DNA of 64,000 bases from Candidatus Jettenia caeni (lineage in GTDB: Bacteria > Planctomycetota > Brocadiia > Brocadiales > Brocadiaceae), in the NCBI GenBank assembly GCA_000296795.1, contig BAFH01000001.1:38074-102073 (forward strand), in the 5' to 3' direction. Of the stretch, positions 62,401-64,000 are shown one piece after another. The notes under the pieces are model-generated. The model saw only the letters and a list, made by a program, of their open reading frames with translations. It was not told the origin of the DNA and made no database searches. Every line of letters begins with the position of its first letter. Positions within the stretch are counted from its first letter, which is position 1. Position numbers and translations under genes: made by a program.

Positions 62401-62464
62401 CTTATTACTTCCTCCTTAATATTCTGTCCTGAATTCCTCTTACATTAATCACACTCTACAACCA

Positions 62465-63598
62465 TTAATCCACCGGTGTCTTGATTACCGATATGTTATT
62501 GGAAAAATAGTTGGCTGCATAGCAAAACTTCCCATCAGGAGATAAACATACGGAACTAGGCCCAAGACCTACAGGCACTCTGGCCACTAAATAATCCCTT
62601 ACTAATCCAAGATCATCCCTGAGATAATCAAGCTCTGCCTGGGAATTTCCCCGAACAATGCTTAGCGCCTTGTTCATATCCAATATCGTTACCCTATGCA
62701 TCCCTCTTACCCCAACATACACATATCTTCCCTGAGGATCCATCGCTAACCCATACGGATTCCCATCGTAGTTATTGAGCTCATCAAGAGGCAACCGTGC
62801 TACCTTACCACCCGGTTTGGTCTCTAATACTGCTATATTGTTGGTAAATACCTGGCCATTCTCTGCCTCGCATACCGGTAACCAGTTCTTCGGTGTTTCA
62901 TACGTCACTACAATATACTGACCATCAGGAGTATAGACAACATCCCTTAAATTGGAACTCTCACGGATGACCCTCTTCTCGGTTACCTTCCCGCTTGCCA
63001 CATCAATAAAATTCACACTCCGGTTAATGGAACCAACCGAATCATTGATTACTGCCAGTGTCTTTCCATCGGGCGATATGTCTAATGTCCTTGGACCATA
63101 ATCACTCGTATAGATAGACCGAATCTTCTCCATCCTTCCCGTATCGATCACGTCAACCGTGTTCCACATGTTTCCGGAACATGCAACGTAAGCCGTCTTG
63201 CCGTCCTTCGAAATCTTTATACCGCTTGGCCAGTCGCCTACCTTAATCTCTTTGACAACCTGCTTCCTCGCTATATCGATCACCGATACGCTGTCGCTCT
63301 CTGCATTACATACATACAAAAACGAACCATCAGGAGTCGGCGCAGCGGCCTCAGGCTGTACCTGCACCGCAACCTCTCCAACAACCTTCCTGCTCTTGGT
63401 ATCAACAAATGTAACACTATGCCCTGACTGGTTCACCACAAATAACGTATTCCCATCTGGTGACGTCGTGACAAAAAAAGGCGATGGCAAATCTGTCTTC
63501 ACATGGGTTCCCTGTATGTACCCCGCACTCGCTACCCCTCCCCCTACCACCACCGATACCCCTATCACCAACGCACCTATCAAACCTCTTCCTTTCAT
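62465..63598 (-). CDS. hzsB: Hydrazine synthase beta subunit (YVTN beta-propeller)
   Basis: A 377-residue exported protein with signal peptide (GLIGALVIGVSVVVGGGVAS) and a seven-bladed YVTN-type propeller: repeated SPDGxxxxV units such as TSPDGNTLFVVNQSG, ISKDGKTAYVACSG, MDPQGRYVYVGVRG and LSPDGKFCYAANYFSN. It has no CxxCH, as expected for the haem-free beta subunit of the hydrazine synthase trimer. AGGAGG is 7-8 bases before the ATG. It is the first hzs gene; the 51-bp gap to the upstream Cys-rich gene leaves little room for a promoter. Confidence 0.94.
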   Translation of the reverse strand: MKGRGLIGALVIGVSVVVGGGVASAGYIQGTHVKTDLPSPFFVTTSPDGNTLFVVNQSGHSVTFVDTKSRKVVGEVAVQVQPEAAAPTPDGSFLYVCNAESDSVSVIDIARKQVVKEIKVGDWPSGIKISKDGKTAYVACSGNMWNTVDVIDTGRMEKIRSIYTSDYGPRTLDISPDGKTLAVINDSVGSINRSVNFIDVASGKVTEKRVIRESSNLRDVVYTPDGQYIVVTYETPKNWLPVCEAENGQVFTNNIAVLETKPGGKVARLPLDELNNYDGNPYGLAMDPQGRYVYVGVRGMHRVTILDMNKALSIVRGNSQAELDYLRDDLGLVRDYLVARVPVGLGPSSVCLSPDGKFCYAANYFSNNISVIKTPVD

Positions 63599-63649
63599 CC
63601 GCTACCTCCTAATACAAGTTAAGCTATAGCTACAAAATATAAAATACAA

Positions 63650-64000
63650 CTACTTACTAACATGTGGACAAGTACCAGATTTAGTACAAACTATCTCAAG
63701 CGGCACACCACAAGTCTCACAATCGCCAGATTTCTCAATTTGAGGTGCATACCTTCCTTTCATAGTCGTGAAACCTTTACCTGGCTCTGGATCTTCTTTA
63801 CCACATTTAGAACATTTAAATAAAGCCCTTGACCAAACCTTTTTACTGGTAATATCATCACCGCATTCATCACAAGCACCAGGAGCAGGTAAACACACAC
63901 CATATTTCTTACAATTGGTATTAACGCAACTGTATGCAATTTTTTGGCATGCCCAACATGTTGGTAGATCAGTATGTGTCTTATCTCCTTCAGCACGGTG
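63650..64000 (-). CDS. Cysteine-rich protein, 5' end outside window (partial)
   Basis: The open minus-strand frame runs off the right edge; 116 residues and the stop are visible. There are 13 cysteines, many in CxxC pairs: CWAC, CDECGDD, CSKCGKED and CETCGVP, plus CVNTNC. They look like successive zinc-ribbon or rubredoxin-like knuckles; none is followed by His, so it is not a c-type cytochrome. It lies 51 bp upstream of hzsB on the same strand. The family is not recognised. An internal GTG at 63898 is not a convincing start, since Cys-rich coding continues upstream. Confidence 0.75.
   Translation of the reverse strand, partial: HRAEGDKTHTDLPTCWACQKIAYSCVNTNCKKYGVCLPAPGACDECGDDITSKKVWSRALFKCSKCGKEDPEPGKGFTTMKGRYAPQIEKSGDCETCGVPLEIVCTKSGTCPHVSK

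Overview
The window is from an anammox planctomycete (order Brocadiales, Brocadia/Jettenia/Kuenenia-like). The deciding evidence is a complete hydrazine synthase operon at the right edge (hzsB 63598-62465, hzsC 62400-61375, hzsA 61298-58866, all minus strand). Its gene order and haem/zinc ligand spacing match the known enzyme. hzsB and hzsC are separate genes, which argues against Scalindua, where I recall them being fused. The DNA is AT-rich and unusually loaded with palindromic and inverted-repeat elements.

Layout. (1) 1-9750 is a plastic accessory zone: an IS3 remnant, an intact IS5/IS903-type insertion with a 9-bp target duplication, an asparagine synthase (asnB), four toxin-antitoxin-like pairs of which at least two are broken, a decayed IS200/IS605 element, and non-autonomous inverted-repeat elements. 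(2) 9749-27629 is a minus-strand exopolysaccharide locus: initiating glycosylphosphotransferase, Wza-like exporter, Wzc/GumC-like chain-length protein with a degenerate P-loop, methyltransferase, Wzx flippase, glycosyltransferases, sulfotransferase (plus a 29-codon ghost of a second one), a secreted BNR-repeat protein, an O-antigen polymerase/ligase, a probable toroid protein and a B12-binding radical SAM enzyme. (3) 28113-34473 holds a STAS-PilZ protein, hpnB, a membrane metallopeptidase, ogt, a cold-shock gene and long repeat blocks. (4) 35491-46878 is a plus-strand [NiFe]-hydrogenase locus: maturation genes hypF, hypC, hypD and hypE, then a group 3b-like NAD(P)-linked hydrogenase (beta, gamma, delta, alpha), its protease and a short HypA-like protein. 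hypB is not in the window. (5) 46919-58639 is minus strand: an unknown helical protein, cbiH and cbiG, dnaJ, a UPF0114 protein, a response regulator and histidine kinase, glgA, galT, a metallophosphatase-tetrahaem cytochrome fusion and a DUF1573 protein. (6) 58707-64000 is the hydrazine synthase operon with a terminator-like double hairpin behind it, and a cysteine-rich partial gene in front of it.

How they work together. Hydrazine synthase makes hydrazine from NO and ammonium in the anammoxosome. The hydrogenase could exchange electrons between H2 and NAD(P)H. glgA and galT serve carbon storage and sugar-nucleotide metabolism, and the EPS locus builds matrix or surface polysaccharide.

The least expected signal is in the intergenic DNA. 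A family of transposon-like elements with CATATGCATCAAG-type termini is flanked by 10-11 bp duplications at four sites. One copy has a related empty site in this same window, and another copy is nested inside a third. One of them carries a 9-bp minisatellite of about 23 units.
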